From positions 20,944,161-21,008,160 of the forward strand of contig OY855906.1 of assembly GCA_963693305.1 (NCBI GenBank): a stretch of 64,000 nt of DNA, in the 5' to 3' direction. Positions 43,603 to 56,434 of this stretch are shown here, piece after piece. The translations under genes were made by a program, and so were the position numbers. Under the pieces are notes generated by a model that did no database searches, had not been told where the DNA came from, and saw only the letters and a list, made by a program, of their open reading frames with translations. The first letter of the stretch is position 1. Each line of letters starts with the position of its first letter. Source of the stretch: Meandrina meandrites (lineage: Eukaryota; Cnidaria; Anthozoa; Scleractinia; Meandrinidae).

Positions 43603-44955
43603 ATGCATGGCTGTTTCTCATTGTGGGAGTGCTAATAAAGGTAAGACTTAACAAATAATTGCTATGGAAACTTCTAAAGAAAGAAAATAATATCATAACT
43701 TGTTCACCAATCATTGGGCATCTGCTTGGTACCATAATATTGTTGCATCAACTGAACTAAAGTCCTAGAATTGATCTGTCAAAGTTGAGGTGCTGAAAAA
43801 TGCAGCAAACTGTTTTGAGCTACCTTTAGAGCTGAGAAATAAACAATTTTGTACAACATGCACATACATTGCCCTGTAATTATATAAATAATTTGTAGTA
43901 CTTGCTAATTATCGCTAAAGATCAGAAATTAGGTGGACAATATCTCTGTATGACTGGCTAAACAGCAGCCATGATTTTGTTTTCTGTTTTGTTTGCTTAT
44001 AGCCAAATAATTAACAATTTTTTAAAGCGCATCCAAATAAAATTTTTCAATAATCAAAACAAATGGGCCTGTTCCATAAAAAGTTATGATAGCATGGTTG
44101 GTAGATCAGAGCATTCAGTGGAAGTTATGCTACATGTATATGCCCTAGTCATTGGTTCAAATCCGGGTGGAAGTAAGAAGTTTTTTTTCTTTTCTCTTCT
44201 CTAGATTCTTTTAATCAGTATTCTGTTTAATTTGAAATGCGGTGTATAAAGGTTGAACGGATGCTGCAATAAAATTTGATAATTTTATTATGTGGATACA
44301 GGCCAATCGGATGCCTGCTTTTTTCAGTAAAATGAGTTCATCAGAGGAATAAATGGCTGCTTAGAAGCTAACATTGAGCCATAATATCTTTGAGTGTTCT
44401 ACCAATGGCAAGTGTCACAGAATCCATCACAATATCACTTATGCATTTAACAAAGTAAGGCCTGTTCCAAACATTGGGCTATTACAGTGCAGAACTAAAT
44501 TGAAGAATTATATTTGACATAGACACAGTGGTAGCACAACATTTGAAATCATTCAGTTCATCAGGCTGAATTAAATATGGCATAACTGCTTAGCATGGCA
44601 GGCCTTGCCATGCCGCACGGCATGTAGCATAACTTGGTTTCAAATAGCACAATGTTTGGAATAAGCCTAAGGTTTTTACCAGTTTGCATCAGTGAAATAT
44701 AGTCAACTTCTGGTTTGCCTATTTAAGAGCCAACTTTGCACTTTTATAGCTTTTTAGTCTTTACCTATTATCGCTTTCGAGGCGATTTGTCAGCATTGCT
44801 TTGTGCATTCTTACTGCGCAGGAATTTATGCATGATTAGCGAGTACACATAAACAAAATGGTGGCTTTTTTCTCTAAGGCTTGGTTCACAAGAGAGATAA
44901 ATTGTCATTTTCTCGTAAACAAGCATGGTGACCTATATTTCTTATTGCATAATTT
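43603..44955. other. XRN1 intron without recognisable genes
   Basis: A tRNA-like phrase (TAGCATGGTTGGTAGATCAG ... GGTTCAAATCCGGG, about 44090-44170) may be a worn SINE head. Nothing else is identified. Confidence 0.4.
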
Positions 44956-46250
44956 TGGTGTAAAAACTGTCTTTTAATTGTCTTTACTGTGGCAAACAAG
45001 ACTTGATTGATCACACGTTCATTGAATGTCCATTTACCAAGCGCTTTGTTAAAACCTGCATAGGCTGGTTCAATGATACAAATGGCTCACAATTTAATCC
45101 AACAACTGACGAGCTTTTAGTTGGTATTCCTAACCTCTCTCCAGTTCTACTTAACTACACTCTTTTATTCATGCGTCGCTATATAAACATCAGGAAATTA
45201 AATGAGGAAGCATTCACTTGCACCTTCCTCAGAGGGTCGTTTACTTTGAGAACTATCGTTTTTGCTTTTCTCTTTTTTACCGCCAGTTAAATATCCTCTT
45301 ATATCCATTATGCCCGGGATTAAGGAATTTTAGGAAAAACCAACAATATTCACATCTGAAACCGCTTGACACAGTCGGCACAGCTTGTGTCACGCTTGAC
45401 TGGTTTAAACGCAGCGAACGAATTTATCTTCTCAATGAATTGCGCCGGTTTTAATTTTGTTCAATGGCCTTGTGTTTTCCTTACATCAAATCTCTCAGGC
45501 CGACAGCTCACAAAGGAAAATTTCCCGCAAAGACTTTAAGGACTCTGTTTTTCTGCGAGACTTCTTTGGAAAAATATCGAGATACCGAGATGTCATTGTA
45601 AACACTGTCGAGCCTTTTTTACAGACCTCTTTACAAACAGGCGCCGGGGTAGAAACGTTTCGAAAGCAAAACAACTATCTGAAGAATACTGCAAGCTGTT
45701 ATTGGCGAAATTCGAATGCTAAAAACGTCTGACTTAAATTTGGAAGGATATAAATCTTTCTCTGATTATTTTTATAGTGGCAAGTTTTGTCAGTATGCAT
45801 ATGACAAATCACCGATGTGTTGTTACAATTAAATTGTTATCCCTTTACAGTTCTGCACGATTTTGCGCATGATTTAATCAGGAGAAGGTCGTCTTTTGTT
45901 CTACTTATTTAGAAACAAAAAAGAACATCAATGTGTGCTTTCAGAAAATGCTGTCTCAACAAGAAATTCTGAGAAAAGTGTTATTTTGTTATTTTGTTTA
46001 CTAGCCAAAGTGGCTAGTGGAAATCGAAACCCTACTAGCCAAAACTGAATTTCTACTAGTCTGTGGCTAGTTGGCTACCGTTAGTGTCGAGCCCTGCTTT
46101 TAGTCTCTTACGTCATTGTATTTTTCTTCCCGTGGATGTTAATTATTTTTTAAGACTTTCTTTTTCTGTTTTGATATTGTTTATGGCTGTAATATGTTTA
46201 TATTAGTCTCAACAAATTGAAAAAATGTTGTTAAGTTAACAAATAAAAAA
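44956..46250 (+). pseudogene. LINE ORF2 C-terminal fragment with 3' tail, interrupted
   Basis: CLYCGKQDLIDHTFIECPF (about 44980-45035, allowing one frame change) is the zinc-knuckle-like motif of L1/Tx1-type ORF2. LLFMRRYINIRKLNEEAF follows (to about 45215). A foreign segment of uncertain left boundary then runs to about 46096, where it ends AGTGTCGAGCCCTG, the terminus of a common CAGGGCTCGACACTAACGG-type element. LINE 3' UTR-like sequence then ends in an A-run at 46241-46252. Confidence 0.6.
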
Positions 46251-46303
46251 AAAATCTGATCTTGGGCCTGGTCAGATGTAATGATCTACTGAGGGTCTAT
46301 TAA

Positions 46304-47246
46304 ACACGGAGCGAGCCTATAAAAAGGCCCCGTCTAGCACTCTGTTGGCTTCAATTTTAAAAAGTCGTGTCAGAGTAACGGTCGTGAAAGAGAAGAGCTC
46401 CGCAAATTTTGCTTTTTAAATGCGTTCCCAGTTTATTTATATGGAATTAACAAGTTAATATACAATATAAACTACCAATAATTCTTTCCATACAAGCTAA
46501 AAGAAAATTTAAACAGAATGTATGCAATAATCCTGAAAATTCAAAATTGATGTCCACCACGCACAAACATTGTTACGACATGAAAGCTCAAACAGATAAT
46601 GCTGAACACATCAATGACAATCGTTTTCAGAATTTTGTTTTTATGGGTCAAGGATTCAAACAACAAAGATAACAATGCTTTGGAAAAAATCTCTACATTT
46701 CGCAATTTGGCGAACTAGGAGTTATGCTCTTTACAAACGTTCTTGTTATACTATCGTGAAACGGGAACAATCACCAAATTCAATTTTGAAGCGACAAAAT
46801 TCAAAACTACAAGTTTCGTTTGCTCTTTGGCTAGCTTTTATGTGGCATATCCTTGACTAAAACCTTATTTTTCAGCAATAAGCAGATTAATATTTCAGAA
46901 ATTGAATTTCAAAATATTTATTTGTTTACTTGGAACGCATTTATCCAATGTAATTGTATTCAGTATCGGCGCTAAGCTCAGGTCGCTTGCGGGCAGGAAA
47001 TTCCGTGATTTCGCAGAACAGTGACTGATAACTACAAGTATCTTTCACTATTTCTAAACCTCGCTTTCGATTGTTTGCATCCAAATAACAAAACAGAGAA
47101 TTTAATACACGAGAACCTTGATCACGCCACACCAAAAGCCAGTTGATTGCATTTCCCAACCAATGAAATCGTCTCATTGGAATTTGGGATTGGCAGGGAT
47201 TGGCAGGCTGAGCAGTTCAGCCTCGATATATAGGATCGCTCCGTGT
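46304..47246. mobile_element. 943-bp TTAA-flanked inverted-repeat element
   Basis: It begins ACACGGAGCGAGCCTATA and ends TATAGGATCGCTCCGTGT. TTAA flanks both sides (46300-46303 and 47247-47250), as for piggyBac-type insertion. No transposase. Confidence 0.8.
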
Positions 47247-47250
47247 TTAA

Positions 47251-49950
47251 GGCTACATTGATCAGACAGCTGAAAACTTTTAGTGGAGCTCCTTGGTGGC
47301 CCGAAAGGCTGCAGAGTGGAGCCCCATAACTGTCATGCGAGCATAGAAAATAGGAAAACCATGCGTTTGAGTTTTCATGGTCATCGTGGCTAGCGGCACG
47401 ACTCGCAGGCATGTGCGCTCTATGTGCGTGCATATGAAGTCATGCAACATGGCAGCCACACTCCAGAAAAAGCTTGACCTGGGCATCTTACATGTTTGAT
47501 ATTGAACATCCACCTTTCATTGAAAGTAGCCTATTGTTGAAGTTTGTAGGATACTGCACATTTTTTTATCTTGAAAATCTTCTAGCCTAGGGATATTTTA
47601 TTTCACCTAAATGAATCGATTGTGTGAAAAGGCAGCAAAATCGTTGGCAGTTGATCACTGCGGTAAGCTGAATGGAAACGTGAAAAAGTGAGCTGCAAAA
47701 AATATTTCTTCATTTATTACTTTTCACCCTATCACATCAAAAGTTTTTATATACTTCAGAGATTTTTTCTCGCATCTGAAATCAAAGTGTCACTGTTGTT
47801 AACTTGTGAATATGGAAGTGCCCTCTAAAGGTTGCTTTACAACTGTTTGCAATTGTCTTTGAAGTGTAATTCTCATTTTGTTTGTTCAATTTCATTGAAA
47901 GCTTAGTTACAGATTGATCTTTACAACACAATAATACTGATAAGGCTTTTTTATGTTTAGCAGTTTTTTATTGACAACATACAGACGACAATTACAATCT
48001 GTCACTATCAAACATTTGCCACATCTGAGTTGTAGTCTAGGTCAAGACAATCTTACTGCAATATACTTTCGAAAAGCAGGGATAAATGTTTTCTACACTC
48101 AGAGGAGCTCGGTAGGTTTTTCCTTAAATAATTTACAATACGATCTTTAATTACCTTGCCTTTATGAAATGAGCTAAACGTTTTCTTGTAAAGAAATCTG
48201 AAAGGTTCTCTGTGGTCATGGCAAGCATGTTAATATTTCCGAACGGACTTCGCCCCTGATCTATAACTGGAGATTGGTACATAATGCTGATCAGTTTTCT
48301 TCGCATCATCAATAACCGGGTCTTTCGATTGCTCGTCATACTGGTTAGCCATATAAGTACTCTGGTCTGACAGCCTGGGTTGATTCGGCATGCCACTGCT
48401 TGTCAGTTTAATGATGTTGTTCAAGTTTGACTTATATGGCTTTTGTGACTCATAGCTTCCAAAACTTCATGATAGCTTTAATAAATCTTGGCATACTTTA
48501 TTTTGACAGCTTCATGGTCACTCTCCAAATGGAAATCAATAATTCCAAATGGAATTTATTAATCCCCCGTGAGGGTATCAACAGAGACTTCCGTCTTCTC
48601 ACAAAGTGTAGTGCTTGTATGGCATTACCATTGTACACCTTTGTTTATGGCACAAGTTATATGCAGTGATGCGTAGTGCGACCTCATGCTTTTAGTATGT
48701 CGGCAGTGTCCCATTACCTTTACAATAGAACCAGAAGTTTTCTTCAGTTGTGATATTTTCTGTTTTCCTGTGTCAATGTTTACCCCAAGATCGGGATAGA
48801 GGTTTGAACATTGTGTTATTGAATTGTAATGGCACTTAGGTTTTGTCAATAATTTGATTTCTTTTGCCTTGAGCTTTGATTTCACAAGTGATCAGTTTCT
48901 TTGTTAAGTAATAATTTATCAAGCAGCTCAGTGATTTTTGCCACTTTCTGTAAACTATTCAAATGCTCTAACCACTGAGCTACTGAGAATCCTAGTGGTG
49001 AGCAATGGTCAACATGGGTCAATATTGGTGGTTTTCACTGTCACGCAATAAAAAAATAAAATCAAAACCATTCAACGACAGAAGCTATAAATTTGAGATA
49101 TTATAGAAGATAAATAGATAAACAATTTGTCCAAATCTCAGGTCTGTGCGGTGCACCATTTGCGAGTTATTTGCTGAAACGTTCCACGCAAATTTATAAA
49201 GCTCAGTATGGAGACGCCATATTTGTGTCCTTCCGAGGGGCACAAACATGGCCGCCGTGATATCAGAGAAACCATCTGGAACTTAATTTTGCTATAAATA
49301 GCGACTACTTTTGGCTTATGATCTACATGTATTATACTTCAACATAAACAGCACTTAGTACATTGGGAATGTTCAATCTGCCAAAATGGAAACGAAAAGG
49401 CCTTTTTTGAATCAAAACAACTTTGTCACAGCACTCAGCTTGATATCACATTCGGCGGAGAACTTGAATATTCAAAATGTTCTGTTTTTAAAACAAGGGG
49501 CACAACCAAGCTGGAAATTTGCAAAAAGATATATTTTTAGTTTATCTTACACCTAGAGACATCGAAAGTCTAGCAGGCCTATTGAATTTTGATTTCAGAA
49601 TTTTATGACGTAACATGAAAACCAAGAATACCACCCAGGAAACTGATGCGAACAGTATTTTTAGTGACTCTTCAATAATTATCAATGAGTTTGAGAAGTT
49701 GTGGTTCAGCTTTACCATTCGTTGAATGTGGTATTTTCCTTTGTTTTCTACATATTTTTCAAGAGAATGTGCCCACTGCTTCCAACTTTCTGTTTTTGTG
49801 TGTGTTTTAATTACCTCTTTTCCTTTTCTGCGATTGTTATCTTTTTGTCAACAACAGCACACATAACAAAAAACCTTGAAAATTCAGTTACAATAACTGT
49901 TGGCATCAGTTTTCTGGGTGAATTAAAGTGCATAAGTATGTAAGTCTCAC
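47251..49950. other. XRN1 intron; diverged piece of the copy A/B repeat
   Basis: About 47560-47720 aligns by eye to 16640-16800 and 36850-37010 (CGATTGTGTGAAAAGGCAGC against CGATTGTATGAAAAGGCGGC). A worn tRNA-like A box (TAGCTCAGTGGTTAGAGCA, minus strand) lies at about 48968-48990. No exon was recognised. Confidence 0.45.
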
Positions 49951-50107
49951 CTGAAAAGGTTTTGGGAGCAGTTGTCTACTAGCAGCCGGCAACACAGCCA
50001 ACAGCTGTTCAAATGGAAGGAAAGGAGTGCCCAGTTTGAACTTTAACTCCATTTCACTGAAGTTCCTAATGTCTGACATGAATGGAGCATAGTGGAAAGG
50101 ATAAAAC
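49951..50107 (-). CDS. XRN1: XRN1 exon (157 bp)
   Basis: Acceptor ATTGTAG, donor GTGAGA. Its first base completes a tryptophan codon from exon 50247-50336; then 52 codons end in phase 0. It encodes FYPFHYAPFMSDIRNFSEME, a middle stretch, and PFEQLLAVLPAASRQLLPKP plus FQ. YPxHYAPxxSDIxN and PFEQLLAVLPAAS are signature segments of the XRN1 helical domain. Confidence 0.95.
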
Positions 50108-50246
50108 CTACAATACGGGAAAGACATAATTTACTCAGCCGATTACATGTACATGCACGTTAGCTAGCCTGTCAAATTATGATAAACATCAGCACTGCAT
50201 CTAAACATGATGTGCAAAACTGCCAACTAAACAAGCAACAACATAC

Positions 50247-50336
50247 CAACTCCATGATGGTACTCCACTGAAATAGTACAAGAGAATCCACTGGATTCCT
50301 CTTACATATTCAAATGTTAGCTCAGCCAATACGTCC
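50247..50336 (-). CDS. XRN1: XRN1 exon (90 bp)
   Basis: Acceptor TTTTTAG, donor GTATGT, separated from the next exon by the only short intron (139 bp). It completes an arginine codon from exon 61230-61468, then encodes DVLAELTFEYVRGIQWILLY and YFSGVPSWS. The Y(V/I)xxIQW-L-YY--GV-SWSW pattern is characteristic of the 5'-3' exonuclease family at the start of the helical domain. Confidence 0.92.
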
Positions 50337-50884
50337 CTAAAAAATCAACAACACATGCATTACTATGTGTTACAACTCAAGGACAGAGGAAGAAGAGCCA
50401 AATGACTAAAATGAGAAAGGAGGTTAAGAGAATGGGCAACATTTGGCACATTAATTTTAACTAGAGCAATTATCACAACTACAAACATTTCTGCACAATT
50501 GCTATAAGTACTCTTTCTTTATATGCCTTGTTAGAGTGATTTTACTGTACCTGTGACATAGTTATTATACTGTTAGATATTGTTTCACAGGTAAAATGAA
50601 AACACCTTAATAAGTTGAATAACCTGACTAAACAGGTTTTCTACAAACTGGTTTCAAGAGTAGCTTTGTTTAGAAACAGACTAAAGACTTGCATGAGCAT
50701 TGGCTAAAATTTTTAATATATCTTTGAATATACATGTACATGAAATAATTAATGTTGTTTAACCATTGTTAAGATATCGATAAGCATGAGCATGCATGCC
50801 ACCATAGAGTATGGACGCGACTTTTGAGCGGTGCCCACCTCCGTCATCTGCTACAAGAGGTAAACATTTAAGTATGCAACACCA

Positions 50885-51790
50885 ATGAAAAAGACAAGAG
50901 GTAAACACACAAGAGACGAAAGAGGTTCCACTGAAGATGAATCAAATTCAGCCAAGAAACCCAACATGGATGCGACTGAGCATGCCAGCGATAAAGATGG
51001 CGGCGAAGGTGATGAAGAATCAGAGGTCCAGTTCTACAAAACAGTTCCTGAGCAAGAACCAAGTCTTAAATATAAAAGATATGCTTTCAAGTACAGATGG
51101 AAAACAGAAAGTTAGCAAGCGAGGTGGCCAATTTAAAATCTTCCTTCGGCTTTCAAGAACAACAACTGAATTCCCTCAAGGTGTCTCTGAGCAAGGCGAT
51201 GAAGGCTAACGATACGATGAAATTAGAATTACAAGCACTCAGAGAGAAAGTTAATGATCATAAATCTGAGATTGATGAGCTGTACGAAAGTCAAGATGAT
51301 CTCGAACAGTATACACGCAAAAACTCGTTGGAAATTCATGGCGTCCCCGAAAATTTGTATACTTCCACGGAAGATGTGGTCATCAAGTTGGGGGAGGTGT
51401 TAAATGTTCCGATCCAGAGTGAAGATATTGACATCTCACATAAATTATACAGTGGAAAGAACAAACCGAAGAATATAATCGTAAAGTTTATCAGCCACAA
51501 AAAGAAAACTGTAGTTTATAAGAAGCGAACTGAACTTAAGAATGTGAGGATTACACAGTTGTTTCCAAATTCCACAACAGCCACGGCTTTGGCCGCGGAA
51601 CATCTATACATCAACGAAAACCTAACATCCCTTCCAAAAAGATTTAATGAGAAAAGATGGACTTTTGGTCACTGTGTGGTCCATGGATGGAAAGATTTAT
51701 GTGAAGACCTCGCCTGATGGCGAATTCATTCCCAGGAAGACCTCAACAACGTATGACTGTATAGCGCATCTTCATTTCTAAGCCCCACTG
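50885..51790 (+). pseudogene. LINE ORF1
   Basis: The charged N-terminus MKKTRGKHTRDERGSTEDE resembles the ORF1 on the minus strand at 6265. After a frameshift near 51100 a long coiled coil follows (LASEVANLKSSFGFQEQQLN onward), then an RRM-like domain with YTRKNSLEIHGVPENLYTS and IDISHKL, as in L1/Tx1 ORF1p, the RNA-binding trimer. A second shift near 51650 leads to GKIYVKTSPDGEFIPRK, the usual end of this protein. Confidence 0.8.
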
Positions 51791-52085
51791 ATAAATTACT
51801 ATTTTTGTTTTAAGTTGGAAATAGGATGGATAAGACACAAAGTCCTTTACACCCGTAGATAGCATGCAGTTAAACGCTTGTATATGTTTGTGTTTTGTGT
51901 GTGTGTTTGTCTCGATTGTATTTGTCAGTGTAATTTTATTGTTTTCTTCCCATTTATTTTATGGTGACAGTCTAATCATAATTAAGTTGTTATTATTGCA
52001 AATCTGTGAATTTCAAATCTGCTTATCAGTTGTTGCTTCTCATGATAAAATTACTGTTTGTCAACATTAACATGTAACGGTCACG

Positions 52086-52500
52086 TTGGCGCAAGTGAAA
52101 ATTACTATCCTATCTTTAAATGTTAGAGGCTTAAGAAACCAAGTTAAGCGAGGGAGTACATGTATTTTTAGATTCCTGAAAGATCAAAATTGTCATATTT
52201 ACCTCCACCAGGAAACATTCTCGGAGCAAAAAGATGTATCGAGTGACTGGGGAGGTGCTATTTTCTTTTCCCACAGGTCAACCCATAGTAAAGGAGTTTC
52301 TATTTTGATAAATCCTTCAAGCAAACTGAACGTGGAAGTGTCCGGTAAGGATCTTGACGACAGAATTGTGTCTATTAATTTGATCTACAATTCAGGCAAA
52401 ATTTCAATATGTACACATGTAATATTTATGCTCCAAATGACTCTCAACAACAACAGAAATTCTTACTAATTTTAAATAGATACCCAAGTCTGCAAATAAT
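52086..52500 (+). pseudogene. LINE ORF2 endonuclease domain
   Basis: ITILSLNVRGLRNQVKRGST and IYLHQETFSEQKD correspond to the first two AP-endonuclease motifs (N of LNVRG; QET with a catalytic glutamate). KGVSILINPSSKL and an NIYAPND-like motif (after a frame change near 52410) follow. The domain is cut at about 52500 by foreign sequence; the DHKA motif returns at 53970. Confidence 0.8.
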
Positions 52501-53056
52501 TTTTGTTTATAGGAAGGACATTTGTCAGTCCAGGGGCCAGTTTGGTCGGGCAAAAAAATGCAAAGTCTTGCTTCTACTCAGGTGACCAATCAAGAGTTTT
52601 TTATGTTACCTTTTGTTTCCTGACAAACCAGAAAAAAAATTCTGGACTAGCAACAAACAAACTGTCAGAAGATTGTATCAGGCAATTGAAATTAATTCTG
52701 ACCCTTTCTAAAAACAACCTTCAATATTCTGCTGAACTTGTTACATTTAAATTCAATTTTGGATTGACGCGTGACCAATTGCATATTATGGACACGCTTT
52801 TCGCACAAGAAAAAACTGTCGACTGTCAACGCAGTCGGAACTCGGAAACAATTATTTGAAGCAAGGATGTTCACGAAACAAATTTGCTATCATTCTTATT
52901 GAAAAATTTCTGGAAATTTTTAAAACATTTTAGATCCGATTCGGTTCTTCGTCAATAATTAAATCCACAAAACTTGCATTAACAAACACCCAGGCAACAG
53001 GCATGTAAAACAAGACTTAGAAGAAATAAGTGATCTTTTATGACATAGTTTATTAA

Positions 53057-53446
53057 AGGAAACCTCCACTCTTACGACAAGTTGACGTTGAATTGTTTGA
53101 AATGATGCCAAAATTTCAAATTTTACAGGTCAGGGGAGAAATAACATTAAATAGCAACAATGAATAGAAAAGTTTATGGCTTTTAAATTTCCAGCGCGCC
53201 GCCATTTTGGATCCTTATGACGTGTTACGGCTCCCGCTTTTGTTTGGAAGCTTCCAAACAATAGCGGGAGCCGTAATGCATCATACAAATCCAAAATGGT
53301 GGCACGCTGGAAATTTAAAAGCCATAAACTTTTCCATTTATTGTTATTATTAAATGTTATTTCTCCCTTGTGTTGTAAAATTTGAAAATTTGGAATTATT
53401 TCAAACAATTTAACATCAACTTGTCCCAAGAGTGGATGGGTTCCCT
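53057..53446. mobile_element. 390-bp palindromic TTAA element
   Basis: It starts AGGAAACCTCCACTCTTACG and ends with the inverse AAGAGTGGATGGGTTCCCT. TTAA flanks both sides (53053-53056 and 53447-53450). The arms pair along almost the full length around TTTGGAAGCTTCCAAA at about 53248-53263. Confidence 0.85.
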
Positions 53447-55142
53447 TTAACAAAACACAAACATGGCGACATGCTGTCTGGCTGTCTGGCTTCCTAGTAT
53501 CGAAATCAGTCGTAAACTGGTGTAGTCAAAATAAATATCTTTAATTGTCTTCACACAACTAAAATATGCACACTAAAACAAGCAATTCATTGACAATAAA
53601 ACCAAACAGAAACAAACTAAATACAGCGCAAAAAACTAAACGTGAAATAAATGAAACAAGCACAAAAATATATAACAATAACGAAACTTACAAGATTTGT
53701 GTGGCAATCATGACGACAAAACGTACACTTTGACAGCGAAAACTAATTATTAACTACTAAAGACGCTATACAGAACAATAGAAATTATAAAGAAAATAAT
53801 GAACACGAAAATATGAAACGTTACGTAATCCCACAATAACCGACAAAACTAATTACCATGAAAAACATGCACGGAAAGAAATAAAAACGAAACAACAAAG
53901 ACTTGAACGGGAAAAAATAAATTAGTGAGGCCTCGTGGGTACAACTGGGTAGTTAAAACCAATACGAAAGTTTCAAATGCTCCGGATCATAAAGCCATTG
54001 TACTTGATATTAAAATTCTTAGTGAAAAGCGTGGTCCCGGCTTGTGGAAATTCAACAACTCCCTAGTGGAAGAAAATGAATATGCCGAGCTTATAGAAGA
54101 AAACTACACAGCTATAGGTGAGAAGTGTTCCGAATTAAAAAACGATAAGTTAAAATGTGTTAGTAAAATTCTCTAGGGTCCCGTAGTGATTTTTTGTAGT
54201 GCCCACAAGGCCTTGCGGGACGTCGTTGTTTAGGCGCGAATCGGACCGCCATGTTGAAGTGTTTGAAAGGCTTTCCGTCATTTGTGCTGCCGAATTTCTA
54301 GAGAATCACACTGAGGATCCACACTTGTGTAAGTACTCGGTTCTGCTGAGATATTGTTTCCTTTTTAGCGATTATTTACACCAGGAACTGTTGTAACTTT
54401 TCAGCAAATTGCACCGAAGTCGAAGTGAATATAGAGTGTAATCTCGACGTGTGGATTATCAAACAACTTGTGAAAGTCTGACGTCCCTTGAGCTGATAAT
54501 AATGTCCCAAGACCCGAGCGAACACGACAACAAAATGGGAATTAATTAAAATGGAAATAAGACGTCTCACCATTTAATACTCAAAACACAAAGAAAAACA
54601 ATGGAGAATTCGAGAAACGGAGCTTCAAAAGCGTTCGGCAGCTTAAGAAACTAAAATTAACAATTGTAATACAGACGAACAGTTAAGAGCTGAAATTGAA
54701 CATTCTGGCAACCTAAAAATCAAACTTCAACGTATCTATCTAATGAAAGAAATCGAATCCTTCTATGAGAATTTATATGCTTCCTATGACAAGAATAACA
54801 ATGAGGCCCTTAATGACTTTGTACGTGATCTGCAAACTGATAAATTAACAGACGGAGAAAGAGAGAACCTCGAGAGGGTTACATAACGATAGAGGAATGT
54901 TCCAAAGTCTTAACAACCTTCCCCGCTGGTAAATGGCCTGGAGATGACGGTTTCATGGCGTAATTCTATAATTGCTTCTTTGATTTGGTGAGCCGCGACT
55001 TAGTAAATAGTTTTAACACTGAAGTGTAGTATATGAAATGATTCATATATGAACTGCGGATATATATGAAGGTGATATGTGATCTGCGCAGTGAATTTCC
55101 AATTTAAGCAATTGGAATGAAGAAGCCTGAAAAAAAAAATCA

Positions 55143-55143
<1 letters not shown>

Positions 55144-55176
<33 letters not shown>

Positions 55177-55215
55177 GATACCGGTGCGATGCTCTACCAA
55201 CTGAGCTATGAAGCC
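55144..55215 (-). tRNA. tRNA-like unit 1 (Thr-GGT-like)
   Basis: 72 nt: acceptor GGCTTCA/TGAAGCC pairs fully, D arm GCTC/GAGC, T arm ACGGG/CCCGT with TTCGAAT loop. The anticodon stem pairs poorly, and the loop CCGGTAT has C instead of the universal U at position 33; the anticodon would be GGT. Probably a tRNA-derived repeat rather than a working tRNA. Confidence 0.55.
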
Positions 55216-55395
55216 ACACATTGGGAGCGAGGTCAATTGTGAGTTCTTATTTTCCCGTGAAAGGAGTGAAATGAAGTGTAGTATTTGAAAAGATTCATAT
55301 ATGAAATGCGGATATATATGAAGGTGATATGTGATCTTCGCAGTGAATTTCCAATTTAAGCAATTGGGATCAAGAAGCCTGAAAAAAAAAATCAG

Positions 55396-55456
55396 GGCTT
55401 CAACGGGATTCAAACTGGTGACCTCCGCGATACCGGTGCGATGCTCTACCAACTGA
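55396..55456 (-). tRNA. tRNA-like unit 2, truncated
   Basis: Same sequence as unit 1 with changes in the T loop (TTTGAAT type) and T stem. It is cut off in the D arm after CTCTACCAACTGA, where the unique segment of the insertion begins. Not functional. Confidence 0.6.
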
Positions 55457-56194
55457 TTATTACGTTATTCTTAATTTGGGAGGAAAATCTTGAGAGATTT
55501 GTGGTCGCCCGTGTTATTACTTAGCCAAAGCTCCTACTAATAGGAAAACTACTAATGCTATACTTTTAACCGAGAGAAAACAGTTTAAACACCCTTACAA
55601 ACAACCCACAGTGCATCAGTTTGTTCCATTTGGGGACCAAAACAAAACGTTGCGCAAACCCGCAACACTGACATTAAAAATGGAAGTCACAACATTTATC
55701 AGTTCTCAATACACATATTTATTCTACTCAAAAACATCATAAAATTTAAAATAAAGTGGTCAACAAATACTATACCCATATTCTGTCGTCAACTGAACTA
55801 GTTGATTCGGTAAACCGAGAGAATCACCTTCACCACCATCAAATTTCCAAACACTTTTCGGTTTCAGAACCCACACACAATGTTCTCACCCAAAGCCACA
55901 TAAAAATCAAGAACTGGAATAGAGACTTCAGACCAACACGGCCCAATAAGGTTGAATCTATAGCAAAACAAAAATGGCCGTACCTTGAACCGAAAATAAA
56001 TTATTCATAAAAACAATCCATACATACAAGCCGCAATTTGATTGGTCCTTGATACAATCCCAAATCTGATTGGTGTGAAATACATACATGAATGATCCAC
56101 CCAACCAACATCCACCATCCACCCACTTAATAGCCAAATACGTCTTCACGCCGACTAAGAGTTATTTTTTTGAAAAAAATAACTAAAAAATCAG

Positions 56195-56266
56195 GGCTTC
56201 AACAGGATTTGAACCCGTGACCTCCGCGATACCGGTGCGATGCTCTACCAACTGAGCTATGAAGCC
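56195..56266 (-). tRNA. tRNA-like unit 3
   Basis: As unit 1, with an A/G change in the T stem (CAACAGGATT) and TTTGAAC in the T loop. Loop CCGGTAT again has C at position 33. Confidence 0.55.
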
Positions 56267-56434
56267 ACACATTGGGAGCGAGGTCAATTGTGAGTTCTTA
56301 TTTTCACTGCGAAGATCACATATCACCTTCATATATATCCGCAGTTCATATATGAATCATTTCATATACTACACTTCATTTCACTCCTTTCACGGGAAAA
56401 TAAGAACTCACAATTGACCTCGCTCCCAATGTGT

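Noticed and set aside
44090..44170. tRNA gene
   Set aside because: A and B boxes are suggested but the acceptor and anticodon stems do not pair; at best a worn SINE head.
45457..45732. 91-aa plus-strand ORF (MFNGLVFSLHQISQ...)
   Set aside because: It lies in foreign sequence interrupting a LINE end and has no recognisable domain; kept as unassigned rather than a gene.
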